Origin: Neobacillus sp. OS1-2
GTDB lineage: Bacteria > Bacillota > Bacilli > Bacillales > Cytobacillaceae
Direction: 5' to 3'
Assembly: GCF_030915505.1 (NCBI RefSeq)
Contig: NZ_CP133265.1
Coordinates: forward strand, 3,004,001 to 3,068,000
DNA: 64,000 bases
A program made the position numbers and the translations under genes. Of the stretch, positions 15,803-24,379 are shown in pieces (the stretch's first letter is position 1; every line of letters begins with the position of its first letter). The notes below the pieces were generated by a model, which saw only the letters and a list, made by a program, of their open reading frames with translations, ran no database searches and was not told the origin of the DNA.

Positions 15803-16281
15803 GGGGAATTCTTATATGTAGTATTACTACAGCTTATTTTATAAAAGTCCTTTATCCCCTGTAATGCCTTTTCTACACTATGTTTACTCCTATATGGGCC
15901 AAAGTAAAGATTCTCATCCTTTTCTATACTAGGAGAAATTCCGATTCTTTCCAATCCATTATCTTTTTGAATCTTGATATAGGTATAGGATTTGGGATTT
16001 TTCATCATCTTATTGAAAAGCGGCTTTAATTCTCGAATTAATTTACATTCCAGCATAAATGCTTCGAATTCTGTATCTGTCAGGATGTAGGTAAAGTTCG
16101 CAATATTTGCTTTTAACTTTTGTACCTTTTGCGAATGTGCTTTCGAATTTTGAAAGTATGAACTGACCCGATTCTTAAGATTTTTCGCCTTCCCTACATA
16201 AATAATGCTTCCATAAGAATCTTCCATTAAATAAACACCAGGTGTTAAGGGAAGGTTCTTTACCTTTTCTTTTAAATTCAT
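15793..16281 (-). pseudogene. GIY-YIG nuclease (N-terminal) part of a frameshifted UvrC-like protein
   Basis: 162 residues from ATG 16281, chosen because GGGGGAG lies 6 nt upstream. It contains a complete UvrC-type GIY-YIG domain: LPLTPGVYLMED, then IIYVGKAKNLKNRVSSYF and EFEAFMLECKLIRELKPLFNKM, so nuclease chemistry could still be intact. The frame stops after YKNSPCQ, where the linker to the UVR motif should begin; that part continues in another frame. Together the two halves would make a stand-alone GIY-YIG/UVR nuclease of about 335 residues, shorter than housekeeping UvrC (about 590), so this is a paralogue. Confidence 0.7.
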
Positions 16282-16376
16282 TTGCAGCTCCCCCAATACT
16301 CCCCTATTTTATCATAGCAAGGGAAAAGGGGTGAGGATCCTCTTAGGGGGATTTTCTCACGTAACCATCTTCTTTT

Positions 16377-16742
16377 TTAGTTGGGATATCTGTTATATAA
16401 AATGACAAGCAGTACTAACATTACGATGTCTAACCTGGCATTGAAGGCAAATTGGAGAATGCCTGTGTGTATGGATGGTAGTTTTGTTAATAGTAGGGCA
16501 GCAATCATGATGGCAATTAACGGAATCACCGCATTCTTTACCGCTATATTTAGTAAAATGAACATTCCACATCCTATCTCCAGTGCAACGATAACATGTA
16601 GCATGATGTGGGGATATGGAAGGCCTAAGTGAAGAAAGCCATTGGCCAATTCAGCACTCATTAGTTTCATTAACCCTGAAATGATAAATACGTACGCCAC
16701 CGCATATCGAATAAATTTAATCATAGATAAAGAAGTATCCAT
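16377..16742 (-). CDS. DoxX family membrane protein
   Basis: A 121-residue four-helix membrane protein with the DoxX-type start (IRYAVAYVFIISGLMKL) and the central GCGMFILLN helix. DoxX-like proteins are linked to redox and sulfur metabolism in other organisms, but the function of this short form is unknown. The ATG at 16742 is preceded by AGAGGGGG. It is divergent from the TipA-type MerR gene, with a strong inverted repeat in between, so shared control is possible. Confidence 0.8.
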   Translation of the reverse strand: MDTSLSMIKFIRYAVAYVFIISGLMKLMSAELANGFLHLGLPYPHIMLHVIVALEIGCGMFILLNIAVKNAVIPLIAIMIAALLLTKLPSIHTGILQFAFNARLDIVMLVLLVILYNRYPN

Positions 16743-16801
16743 GTCAAAACAACCCCCTCTATTAAACTGTATGTCCTATCGAGGACAAACATCACTTGAA
16801 G

Positions 16802-16866
16802 ATGGTGCCTGACACCATTAAATGGTTATTTTAGTTGTAAATAGGAGCAATGGTGTCAGGCACCAT
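16802..16866. repeat. 18-bp perfect inverted repeat built on GGTGTCAGGCACC
   Basis: ATGGTGCCTGACACCATT (16802-16819) and its exact reverse complement (16849-16866) flank a 29-nt loop. Each arm is itself nearly palindromic. The core is a motif I associate with Bacillaceae intergenic repeats, so this looks like a dispersed element rather than a specific operator, although it could also act as a bidirectional terminator. Confidence 0.65.
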
Positions 16867-16895
16867 TAATTTATTAAAAATAGGCAATTTAGTGT

Positions 16896-16926
16896 TTGAC
16901 TTTGACGTTGCGTAAAGGTGTATGGT
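16896..16926 (+). promoter_or_regulatory. MerR/TipA-type promoter with 19-bp spacer
   Basis: TTGACT (16896-16901) and TATGGT (16921-16926) are exactly 19 bp apart, the long spacer that MerR-family activators correct by twisting DNA. The spacer contains an imperfect dyad, ACTTTGACG-TTG-CGTAAAGGT, centred as in known MerR operators. It directly precedes the TipA-like gene, indicating autoregulation. Confidence 0.75.
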
Positions 16927-16948
16927 TGATGTATGAGGAGGTGATCAG

Positions 16949-17713
16949 ATGGAGTATACCGTGCAGAAGCTGGCGCATTTAGCCGGGATTAGCACCAGAA
17001 CTTTAAGATATTATGATGAAATTGATATTCTTAAGCCGGCAAGAATCAATTCGTCAGGATATAGGATTTATGGTCTGGCGGAGGTAGATCGTCTGCAGCA
17101 AATTCTGTTTTACCGGGAGCTAGGTGTGAGCTTGGACAGCATAAAGGAAATTATTACTGCCCCATCCTTTGATGGCGATGCTGCACTTCGTGAGCATCGT
17201 GAGAAACTCCTCGAGAAAAAGTCGCAATTAGAGTTATTAATTGCGAATGTGGATAAAACGATTGCCTTAAATGAAGGGAGAATAAACATGTCGAATAAAG
17301 AAAAGTTTGAAGGATTTAAGAAAAAAATGATTGATGATAACGAGAAAAAGTATGGTAAAGAAATCCGTGATAAATATGGTGACGATACTGTCGATGCTTC
17401 CAATGCAAAAGTTATGAATATGTCACAGGAGCAGCATGATGAGGTTACTGCCCTTGCGGAACAGCTCAAACAAACCTTAGCGGAAGCCTTTAAAACCGGG
17501 GATCCTGCAGGGAAGTTGGCACAAGAAGCTGCTGACCTACACAGACAATGGCTTTGCTATTATTGGAAGGAATACAGTAAAGAGGCCCATGCAGGCCTGG
17601 CACAAATGTATGTCGATGATGAAAGATTTACACTCTATTATGATCAAGAACAGCCTGGAACAGCCGAATTTTTACGAGATGCCATTCATATTTATACAGG
17701 AATAAAACAATAA
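16949..17713 (+). CDS. MerR family regulator with TipAS drug-binding domain
   Basis: A 254-residue protein. Residues 1-70 are a MerR winged helix (VQKLAHLAGISTRTLRYYDE), 71-110 a coiled-coil dimerisation helix, and 120-254 a TipAS domain, which binds antibiotics or other ligands and activates transcription (compare TipAL and B. subtilis Mta). The start follows AGGAGGTGATCAG. An in-frame ATG at 17288 is preceded by AAGGGAG at an 8-nt gap and would give an isolated TipAS domain, as known for Streptomyces tipA. The nearby BCCT transporter is a possible target, but no MerR-type promoter is seen there. Confidence 0.88.
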   Translation: MEYTVQKLAHLAGISTRTLRYYDEIDILKPARINSSGYRIYGLAEVDRLQQILFYRELGVSLDSIKEIITAPSFDGDAALREHREKLLEKKSQLELLIANVDKTIALNEGRINMSNKEKFEGFKKKMIDDNEKKYGKEIRDKYGDDTVDASNAKVMNMSQEQHDEVTALAEQLKQTLAEAFKTGDPAGKLAQEAADLHRQWLCYYWKEYSKEAHAGLAQMYVDDERFTLYYDQEQPGTAEFLRDAIHIYTGIKQ

Positions 17714-17759
17714 TCTTTAAAAATGGATGGAGATGAATCCCATCCATACGTTGAGAATT

Positions 17760-17788
17760 GTCTAGCTTCAGCGCCCTTCCGCTTTTCT
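17760..17788. repeat. Intergenic GCGGAAGCGC repeat, copy 2 (reverse orientation)
   Basis: TCTAGCTTCAGCGCC followed by CTTCCGCTTTTC is the reverse-oriented, shortened form of the element at 8961-9024. Confidence 0.55.
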
Positions 17789-17855
17789 TTGCATAGTATT
17801 CCTTTCCTTATTAAATACTTTAAACAGGACGTTTGATATGGAGAGGTGTGGAAGT

Positions 17856-19394
17856 GTGAAAAAAACAACACCGGTTTTTTGGGTAGCAGTTATTGTTTCA
17901 ATACTATTTATTATTTGGGGCGTTATTCCCGCCCGAGTGTTGCCAACGGGTAATCTACAACATGTAACAAGTTTAATCCAAACTTCAATTATTGAGAAGT
18001 TTGGCTGGTTTTATCTTCTCTCCGCGACCATTTTTCTTGTCTTTGCCCTCGCGTTAATATTCACAAAGTATGGGAACATAAAGCTTGGGAAGGACACGGA
18101 TGAGCCCGAGTTTTCCAGTATTACCTGGTTTGCGATGTTGTTTAGTGCAGGGATGGGTATAGGTCTCGTTTTTTGGGGAGTAGCTGAGCCTTTATCTCAT
18201 TATCATCAACCACCCTCCGGTGAAGGAGAAACAACAGAGGCTGCAAGATTGGCCATCAGGTACTCCTTTTTCCATTGGGGGTTACACCCATGGGGCATTT
18301 ATGCCGTAATAGGTCTAATTCTAGCTTATTTTAATTTCCGAAAAAATACAGCTGGAGTTGTTAGTCAAATTTTAAAGCCAATATTTGGTGACAGGGTGAA
18401 TGGATCCTTAGGTGTATTATTCGATTTTATCGCTATTTTTGCCACTGTGTTCGGTGTGGCGACATCGTTGGGATTTGGTGCTTCTCAAATCAGTGGCGGC
18501 GCGTCTTATATGTTTCCGTCCATTCAAAATAATTTTACAACACAGCTTATGATTATCATCATTGTCACTGTACTTTATTTATTATCTGCCTCAACTGGTC
18601 TGGATAAAGGAATTGCGTTATTAAGTAATGTAAATATCATCCTGGCCATCGCATTAATGCTTTTTCTGCTATTTTCCGGACCCACAAATTTTATTATGGA
18701 CTTGTTCACGACTACCATCGGGGGCTACCTACAAAATCTTACTTCCATGAGCTTTAGGCTGAGTCCATTTGAACAGAATACCTGGGTTCAAGATTGGACG
18801 ATCTTTTATTGGGCATGGTGGATTGCCTGGGCGCCCTTTGTTGGAACCTTTATTGCACGTGTGTCGAAAGGAAGAACCATTAGGGAATTTGTTATTGGGG
18901 TTTTACTGGTTCCAACCTTGTTTGGTGCCCTATGGTTTTCAGTGTTTGGGGGTTCAGCGGTCTATCTAGAGTATTTTGAACATCAAAACATCATGGCTAT
19001 TATTAATCAAAAAGGACAGGAAATTGCCTTGTTTTCTGTGTTGTCTCATTTTCCTTTGGGAAATATTATGTCATACATCGCAATCTTTCTAATTGGCACT
19101 TTTTTTATAACATCGGCAGATTCGGCAACATTCGTTTTAGGGATGCAGTCGACTGGTGGAAACCTAAATCCGCCCAACAGAGTAAAGTTAGTTTGGGGTC
19201 TTATTCAGTCCGCATCTGCTGCCGTATTACTTTGGGCAGGTGGATTAGAGGCACTGCAAACGGCTTCCATCATTGCAGCCTTCCCTTTCAGTATCATTAT
19301 CCTCTTGATGATTCTATCGTTTGTTAAAATCCTAAAAACGGAAAGGATTCATCGAATTAAATATGCTGATAAACTAGAGCCTAAAGAAGACTAA
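17856..19394 (+). CDS. BCCT family glycine betaine/choline-type transporter
   Basis: A 512-residue, 12-helix secondary transporter. BCCT signatures are present: MGIGLVFWGVAEP in helix 3 and the Trp-rich DWTIFYWAWWIAWAPFVGTF with RVSKGRTIREF after it. Family members take up betaine, choline or carnitine with sodium or protons for osmoprotection. GTG 17856 is preferred because GGAGAGGTG lies 7 nt upstream; an ATG six codons earlier has no ribosome binding site. The exact substrate cannot be told from sequence. The gene stands alone. Confidence 0.88.
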   Translation: MKKTTPVFWVAVIVSILFIIWGVIPARVLPTGNLQHVTSLIQTSIIEKFGWFYLLSATIFLVFALALIFTKYGNIKLGKDTDEPEFSSITWFAMLFSAGMGIGLVFWGVAEPLSHYHQPPSGEGETTEAARLAIRYSFFHWGLHPWGIYAVIGLILAYFNFRKNTAGVVSQILKPIFGDRVNGSLGVLFDFIAIFATVFGVATSLGFGASQISGGASYMFPSIQNNFTTQLMIIIIVTVLYLLSASTGLDKGIALLSNVNIILAIALMLFLLFSGPTNFIMDLFTTTIGGYLQNLTSMSFRLSPFEQNTWVQDWTIFYWAWWIAWAPFVGTFIARVSKGRTIREFVIGVLLVPTLFGALWFSVFGGSAVYLEYFEHQNIMAIINQKGQEIALFSVLSHFPLGNIMSYIAIFLIGTFFITSADSATFVLGMQSTGGNLNPPNRVKLVWGLIQSASAAVLLWAGGLEALQTASIIAAFPFSIIILLMILSFVKILKTERIHRIKYADKLEPKED

Positions 19395-19410
19395 TATCAT
19401 TGCAAAAATC

Positions 19411-19462
19411 TATGCCTGACGGAATTCGTGATAAAAAATGAATTTTGTTAGGTGTTTTTTTG
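19411..19462 (+). terminator. Probable terminator after the BCCT gene
   Basis: CCTGAC-G-GAATTC pairs imperfectly with GAATTT-T-GTTAGG and is followed by GTG and a T7 run. Confidence 0.5.
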
Positions 19463-19534
19463 TTCTTATGACAAATTTCGACAAACTTTCCTATATCATC
19501 TATGTCATAATTATCATAAAATTCATAACAGTAG

Positions 19535-19540
19535 TATAAT
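19535..19540 (+). promoter_or_regulatory. -10 element of the dipeptide transporter operon
   Basis: A perfect TATAAT about 45 bp before the first gene; the matching -35 is weak. Confidence 0.4.
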
Positions 19541-19585
19541 ATTTTAAAAGGCAGATTGAAAAGAATACATAAAGTAGGTGTAAAT

Positions 19586-20599
19586 GTGAATAAAGACCCT
19601 ATCCTTCAAATAAAGGACTTAAAGGTTTCATTCCAATCAGGTAAGAAATTTGTCGCTGCAGTAGATGGGATCAGTTTTGAATTGAAAGAGGGAGAAATTC
19701 TTGGGATTGTCGGCGAGTCCGGGAGCGGCAAAAGTGTGACATCATTAGCCACGATGGGACTTATCCCGTCTCCTCCAGGAAAAATTGAGCATGGAGAAAT
19801 TATTTTTGAAGGAACAGACCTGAAAAATATTTCAGAAAAGGAATGGCGAAGAATCCGCGGAAATCAGATTTCGATGATTTTCCAAGAACCGATGACCTCG
19901 TTGAATCCTTTGTTTACGATTGGTAATCAGTTGATGGAAGCTATACGGTTACATACCGATCTCAATAAATCACAAGCAAAAGTACGAAGTATAGAATTAC
20001 TAAGGCTTGTAGGCATTCCAAGAGCAGAAGGAATTCTTAAAGACCATCCACATCAGCTCTCAGGTGGAATGAGGCAGCGGGTCATGATTGCGATGGCGAT
20101 GGCCTGTAATCCAAAGGTCCTGATTGCGGATGAGCCCACAACGGCTCTCGATGTTACTATCCAGGCACAAATACTGGCATTAATGAAGGATTTAAATCAA
20201 AAAACAAATACATCGATCATCCTCATTACCCACGATTTAGGTGTTGTAGCGGAAATTTGCGAGCGGGTCATTGTGATGTATTCAGGCCAAATCGTTGAAC
20301 AGGGTGATGTCAGAAAAATACTAAAGGACCCGCAGCATCCATATACAAAGGGACTTTTGAAATCCGTCCCAGACCTAAGCAGAAAAAAGGATCGGCTCTA
20401 TAGTATTCCGGGGACAGTTCCTGCTCCAGGAACAGTTCTAAAGGGCTGCAAATTCGCGGCCAGGTGTGCTGAGGTATTTGGTCAATGCCATGAAGAAACG
20501 CCGGAATTATATAATACGGAAAAAGACGGGCATGAAGTGCGCTGTTTCCTACATACCTTGAAGGAGGGGAGTGACAAACATGTCGGAGTTTCTTCTTGA
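19586..20599 (+). CDS. dppD: dipeptide ABC transporter ATP-binding protein (DppD/OppD type)
   Basis: A 337-residue ATPase with Walker A GESGSGKS, signature LSGGMRQR, Walker [12 protein letters not shown] and the C-terminal oligopeptide-transporter tail with clustered Cys ([15 protein letters not shown]). GTG 19586 is chosen since AAGTAGGTG lies 5 nt upstream; TTG 19556 is a weaker alternative. It pairs with the next gene, overlapping by 20 nt, to energise peptide import. Product identity rests on the whole operon, whose binding protein and permeases look like E. coli Dpp. Confidence 0.88.
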   Translation: MNKDPILQIKDLKVSFQSGKKFVAAVDGISFELKEGEILGIVGESGSGKSVTSLATMGLIPSPPGKIEHGEIIFEGTDLKNISEKEWRRIRGNQISMIFQEPMTSLNPLFTIGNQLMEAIRLHTDLNKSQAKVRSIELLRLVGIPRAEGILKDHPHQLSGGMRQRVMIAMAMACNPKVLIADEPTTALDVTIQAQILALMKDLNQKTNTSIILITHDLGVVAEICERVIVMYSGQIVEQGDVRKILKDPQHPYTKGLLKSVPDLSRKKDRLYSIPGTVPAPGTVLKGCKFAARCAEVFGQCHEETPELYNTEKDGHEVRCFLHTLKEGSDKHVGVSS

Positions 20600-21548
20600 A
20601 GTAAATGGTTTGAAAAAGTATTTTCCAATCACTGGTGGGCTTCTTGGGAGAAAACAAGGGGAAGTCAAAGCGGTTGATGATGTTTCTTTTTATGTAAAAA
20701 AAGGAGAGACACTTGGGATTGTAGGTGAAAGCGGTTGCGGGAAGTCCACGACTGGCCGATTACTCATGCGTTTGATTGAGGCTAGTGATGGAAGAATAAT
20801 TTTCGAAGATAAAGAGATTACCAGTTTGTCAAAGTCAGAATTACGAAAAACACGTAGGGAAATACAAATGGTATTCCAGGATCCTTATGCTTCCTTAAAC
20901 CCTAGGCATTCGATCGAGCAAATTCTTGAGGAGCCTCTGATTGTTCATGGAATCGGAACGAAAGAGGAGCGTAGGAAGCAGGTAAGAGAAATGCTGGAGG
21001 TTGTAGGCCTTAGCAGTTACCATGCTAAAAGGTATCCCCACCAGTTCAGCGGCGGGCAGCGCCAGCGGATTGGGATTGCCAAAGCATTGATGACAAAACC
21101 GAAACTAATTATTGCTGATGAACCGGTTTCCGCTCTTGACGTTTCGATTCAGGCCCAGGTTCTCAATCTGATGAAGGACATCCAAAAAGAATTCCAGCTT
21201 ACATACATATTTATCGCACATGATTTAGGTGTAGTTCGACATATCAGTGACCGTGTAGGCGTGATGTATTTAGGCAGATTAATAGAATTAGCCGATAGTG
21301 AAGAACTCTATGAAAATCCACAGCATCCGTATACGAAGGCACTTCTTTCCGCTGTACCTGTGCCAGATCCTGATTTAAAGAAGAAAACCATATTAATTGA
21401 AGGGGAACTGCCAAGTCCGGCAAATCCTCCTTCAGGCTGTGCCTTCCATACAAGATGCGGACAGGTAATGGATATTTGTAAAACAGCTAGACCAGCAGAG
21501 CACGTAGAAAATGGTCATTTTGTGGCATGTCATTTATATAACAAATGA
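20580..21548 (+). CDS. dppF: dipeptide ABC transporter ATP-binding protein (DppF/OppF type)
   Basis: 322 residues: Walker A GESGCGKST, signature FSGGQRQR, Walker B IIADEPVSALD and the conserved oligopeptide C-terminal extension (SGCAFHTRCGQVMDIC). It starts at ATG 20580 inside the end of dppD, with GGGGAGTGA as ribosome binding site. The Q-loop segment MVFQDPYASLNPR is typical of the F-type partner. It forms a heterodimer with DppD on the inner face of the membrane. Confidence 0.88.
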   Translation: MSEFLLEVNGLKKYFPITGGLLGRKQGEVKAVDDVSFYVKKGETLGIVGESGCGKSTTGRLLMRLIEASDGRIIFEDKEITSLSKSELRKTRREIQMVFQDPYASLNPRHSIEQILEEPLIVHGIGTKEERRKQVREMLEVVGLSSYHAKRYPHQFSGGQRQRIGIAKALMTKPKLIIADEPVSALDVSIQAQVLNLMKDIQKEFQLTYIFIAHDLGVVRHISDRVGVMYLGRLIELADSEELYENPQHPYTKALLSAVPVPDPDLKKKTILIEGELPSPANPPSGCAFHTRCGQVMDICKTARPAEHVENGHFVACHLYNK

Positions 21549-21597
21549 TATGCAGCATTTATGATAAAACACAAATAATTAGGGGGTTAAAACGCTT

Positions 21598-23214
21598 ATG
21601 AAGAAAAAGTCTTTTACACTGCTGTTGATTTCTTTATTAGCCATCAGCATGTTTTTAGTTGGCTGTAACAGCAAATCGAGCAGCGAGTCTGACGGCAAAA
21701 AAGAGCCAGCCACAAGCAATGGTTCCAAAAAGGATACACTTGTGTATGGCCGTGGTGGAGATTCCACTTCTTTGGATCCAATCACTACAACTGAGGGAGA
21801 AGCCTTTAAAGTCACTGAAAATATTTTCGAAACCTTACTTGAGTATGGCGAAAAAGATACTACTGTCCAACCGGGACTTGCTGAAAAGTGGGAGCCGTCT
21901 GAGGATGGATTAACGTACACATTCCACCTGCGTCAAGGAGTGAAATTCCATGACGGTACTGATTTTAATGCAGAGGCGGTTGTCTTTAACTTTGATCGCT
22001 GGATGAATGGGGATGAAGAGAAATTCCCTTATTACACCATGTTTGGCGGCTATAAAGCGGATGAAGGGCATGTCATTAAAGAAGTGAAAGCGCTTGATGA
22101 GTACACAGTCCAGTTCGTCTTGAAACGTCCGCAGGCCCCTTTCTTGAAAAACTTAGCGATGTCGCCATTTGGAATTGCCAGTCCTGAAGCTGTTAAAAAG
22201 TGGGGCGATGATTTCAGAAGCCATCCGGTTGGAACCGGTCCATTTAAATTTGTTGAATGGAAAAAGAAAGACCGTATTGTCGTTGAAAAAAATCCAGACT
22301 ACTGGCAAGAAGGTTTACCGAAGTTAAACAAAATCATCTTCCGTGTTATTCCGGAAAATGCTGCACGTTTAAATGCTCTTTCAAAAGGTGAAATCGATGT
22401 AATGGATGGATTGAATAATTCTGATGAAGCAACAGTTAAGTCTGATGACAAGCTGCAAATTATCGAACGTCCATCAATGAACGTTGGTTATATTGGATTA
22501 ACAAATACACGCAAACCATTTGATAATAAGCTTGTTCGTCAGGCAATTAATTATGCTATTGATAAAAAGTCTATCATTGATGCGTTCTATGGCGGCAAAG
22601 CACTTCCAGCTAAAAACCCTATGCCACCTTCCATTGAAGGATATAACGACGCCATTGAAGAGTATCCATATGATTTAGAAAAGGCAAAAGCGCTATTGAA
22701 GGAAGCAGGTTATGAAAAAGGTTTTAAAATGGATTTATGGGCAATGCCTGTAGCTCGTCCATATATGCCTGAAGCACAGAAGGTTGCTGAAGTAATCCAA
22801 GAAAGCTTAAGCAAAATTGGCGTAACTGCAGAAATCAAATCAGTAGACTGGGCCACTTATTTAGAAAAAGCAACAAAAGGAGAGTTTGATGCCTTTATGC
22901 TTGGCTGGACAGGTGACAATGGTGACCCTGATAACTTCATTTACACATTGCTTGATAAAGATGCCATTGGCAGCAACAACTACTCTTACTACAGCAATGA
23001 TGAACTACACAACATCTTAATTGAAGCGCAAACAGAAACAGATCAAGCAAAACGGAACGAGCTTTATAAAAAGGCTCAAGAAATCATCCATGATGATGCA
23101 CCTTGGGTACCGCTTGTACACTCAACACCACTATTAGCGGCGTCTAAAGATGTACTGAATTACATCCCGCATCCAACTGGATCAGAATGCTTAAGTAAAG
23201 TGGAATTTAAATAG
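21598..23214 (+). CDS. dppA: dipeptide-binding lipoprotein (DppA-like, SBP family 5)
   Basis: A 538-residue lipoprotein with lipobox FLVGC (Cys about 23) and a low-complexity Ser/Lys linker. The mature part is a family 5 solute-binding protein: SLDPITTTEG start, LRQGVKFHDGTDF, VGTGPFKFVEWKKKD, and GWTGDNGDPDNF, the last strikingly like E. coli DppA. It captures dipeptides (or heme, for some relatives) outside the membrane and delivers them to DppBC. GGGGG precedes the ATG. It lies between the ATPase and permease genes, an arrangement like B. subtilis appDFABC. Confidence 0.9.
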   Translation: MKKKSFTLLLISLLAISMFLVGCNSKSSSESDGKKEPATSNGSKKDTLVYGRGGDSTSLDPITTTEGEAFKVTENIFETLLEYGEKDTTVQPGLAEKWEPSEDGLTYTFHLRQGVKFHDGTDFNAEAVVFNFDRWMNGDEEKFPYYTMFGGYKADEGHVIKEVKALDEYTVQFVLKRPQAPFLKNLAMSPFGIASPEAVKKWGDDFRSHPVGTGPFKFVEWKKKDRIVVEKNPDYWQEGLPKLNKIIFRVIPENAARLNALSKGEIDVMDGLNNSDEATVKSDDKLQIIERPSMNVGYIGLTNTRKPFDNKLVRQAINYAIDKKSIIDAFYGGKALPAKNPMPPSIEGYNDAIEEYPYDLEKAKALLKEAGYEKGFKMDLWAMPVARPYMPEAQKVAEVIQESLSKIGVTAEIKSVDWATYLEKATKGEFDAFMLGWTGDNGDPDNFIYTLLDKDAIGSNNYSYYSNDELHNILIEAQTETDQAKRNELYKKAQEIIHDDAPWVPLVHSTPLLAASKDVLNYIPHPTGSECLSKVEFK

Positions 23215-23223
23215 TAATGGGGG

Positions 23224-23257
23224 AAAAGGGGAGGGAGCATTGCCTCCCCTTTTCTTA
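23224..23257 (+). terminator. Internal attenuator between dppA and dppB
   Basis: AAAAGGGGAGG pairs perfectly with CCTCCCCTTTT over an 8-nt loop. The T run is short, so partial termination would yield more binding protein than permease. Confidence 0.7.
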
Positions 23258-23357
23258 CCATTAGGCGGAGAGATGGCTCTGTTTAGGGTGAAAATCCGAT
23301 GGAACATCGAAGTACAGGGGTTCTATTTTCGTATTTTTTTCAAAAGAGGTGATGGTT

Positions 23358-24365
23358 ATGTTAACGTATACAGTCCGGCGAATACTAGCCTTAATTCCAG
23401 TATTAATCGGAATGACCCTTGTTGTTTTTGCCATTATTCATGCAATTCCGGGGAATCCGGCACAAGTTATTCTTGGGCAAAGGGCAACGCAGGAAGCAGT
23501 TGCCAATTTGACAGCTCAATTAGGGCTGGACAGGCCTTGGTACATACAATATTTCGATTATATAAAATCTCTTTTACATGGGGATTTAGGTGTTTCTCTG
23601 GAGACAAGGTTACCGATTAATGAAGAAATATGGCCTTACCTGGCCGCCACATTGGAATTAACCATTGTTGCGATGATTATCGCCATTGTTATTGGCGTCA
23701 ATGCTGGTATTATTAGTGCCTGGTTTTCAAATTCATGGTTTGATTATACTGCCATGATTCTTGCCTTAATTGGTGTATCGATGCCGATTTTTTGGCTTGG
23801 TTTAATGGAACAATGGGCTTTTTCCATTGAGTTAGGCTGGCTTCCGACAACAGGAAGAGAGGATGTTCGGGATCCGATCACAGCAATAACTAATCTTTAT
23901 ATGATTGATACCTTATTACAAGGCAATTTTACTCAATTTATTACGGTCATCAAGCATCTCATTTTACCGAGTATTGCCCTTGCCACTATCCCGATGGCGA
24001 TTATCGCAAGGATGACCCGTGCCACGATGCTTGAGGTAATGAAATCAGATTACATTCGTACTGCTAGAGCAAAAGGATTAAGAATGTTTTGGGTCGTGTA
24101 CAAGCACTCGCTCAAAAATGCCATCATTCCTGTGCTCACAGTTATTGGATTGCAGACAGGGCTGCTACTAGGTGGAGCGATCCTAACAGAAACGATCTTT
24201 AGCTGGCCGGGCATTGGCCGCTATTTATACGACGCCATTGGCTACCGTGATTATCCGGTCATTCAGTCTGGAATTTTAATTATTGCGGCTATATTTGTCC
24301 TTATCAATCTAATCGTTGACCTATTGTATGTCATAGTGGATCCAAGAATTAAATTTACAAAATAA
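23358..24365 (+). CDS. dppB: dipeptide ABC transporter permease DppB
   Basis: A 335-residue inner-membrane permease with six helices and the EAA loop (DYIRTARAKGLRM). The sequence follows E. coli DppB closely at the N terminus (MLTYTVRRILALIPV) and in ILTETIFSWPGIGRYL. ATG 23358 is preferred because AGAGGTGA lies 5 nt upstream; a GTG three codons earlier overlaps that site. It forms the channel with DppC. Confidence 0.9.
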   Translation: MLTYTVRRILALIPVLIGMTLVVFAIIHAIPGNPAQVILGQRATQEAVANLTAQLGLDRPWYIQYFDYIKSLLHGDLGVSLETRLPINEEIWPYLAATLELTIVAMIIAIVIGVNAGIISAWFSNSWFDYTAMILALIGVSMPIFWLGLMEQWAFSIELGWLPTTGREDVRDPITAITNLYMIDTLLQGNFTQFITVIKHLILPSIALATIPMAIIARMTRATMLEVMKSDYIRTARAKGLRMFWVVYKHSLKNAIIPVLTVIGLQTGLLLGGAILTETIFSWPGIGRYLYDAIGYRDYPVIQSGILIIAAIFVLINLIVDLLYVIVDPRIKFTK

Positions 24366-24379
24366 GGAGGGGATCAAAA

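Noticed and set aside
17722..17747. AATGGATGG/CCATCCAT hairpin after the TipA-like gene
   Set aside because: No T run follows; it could be a weak terminator but support is insufficient for a separate call.
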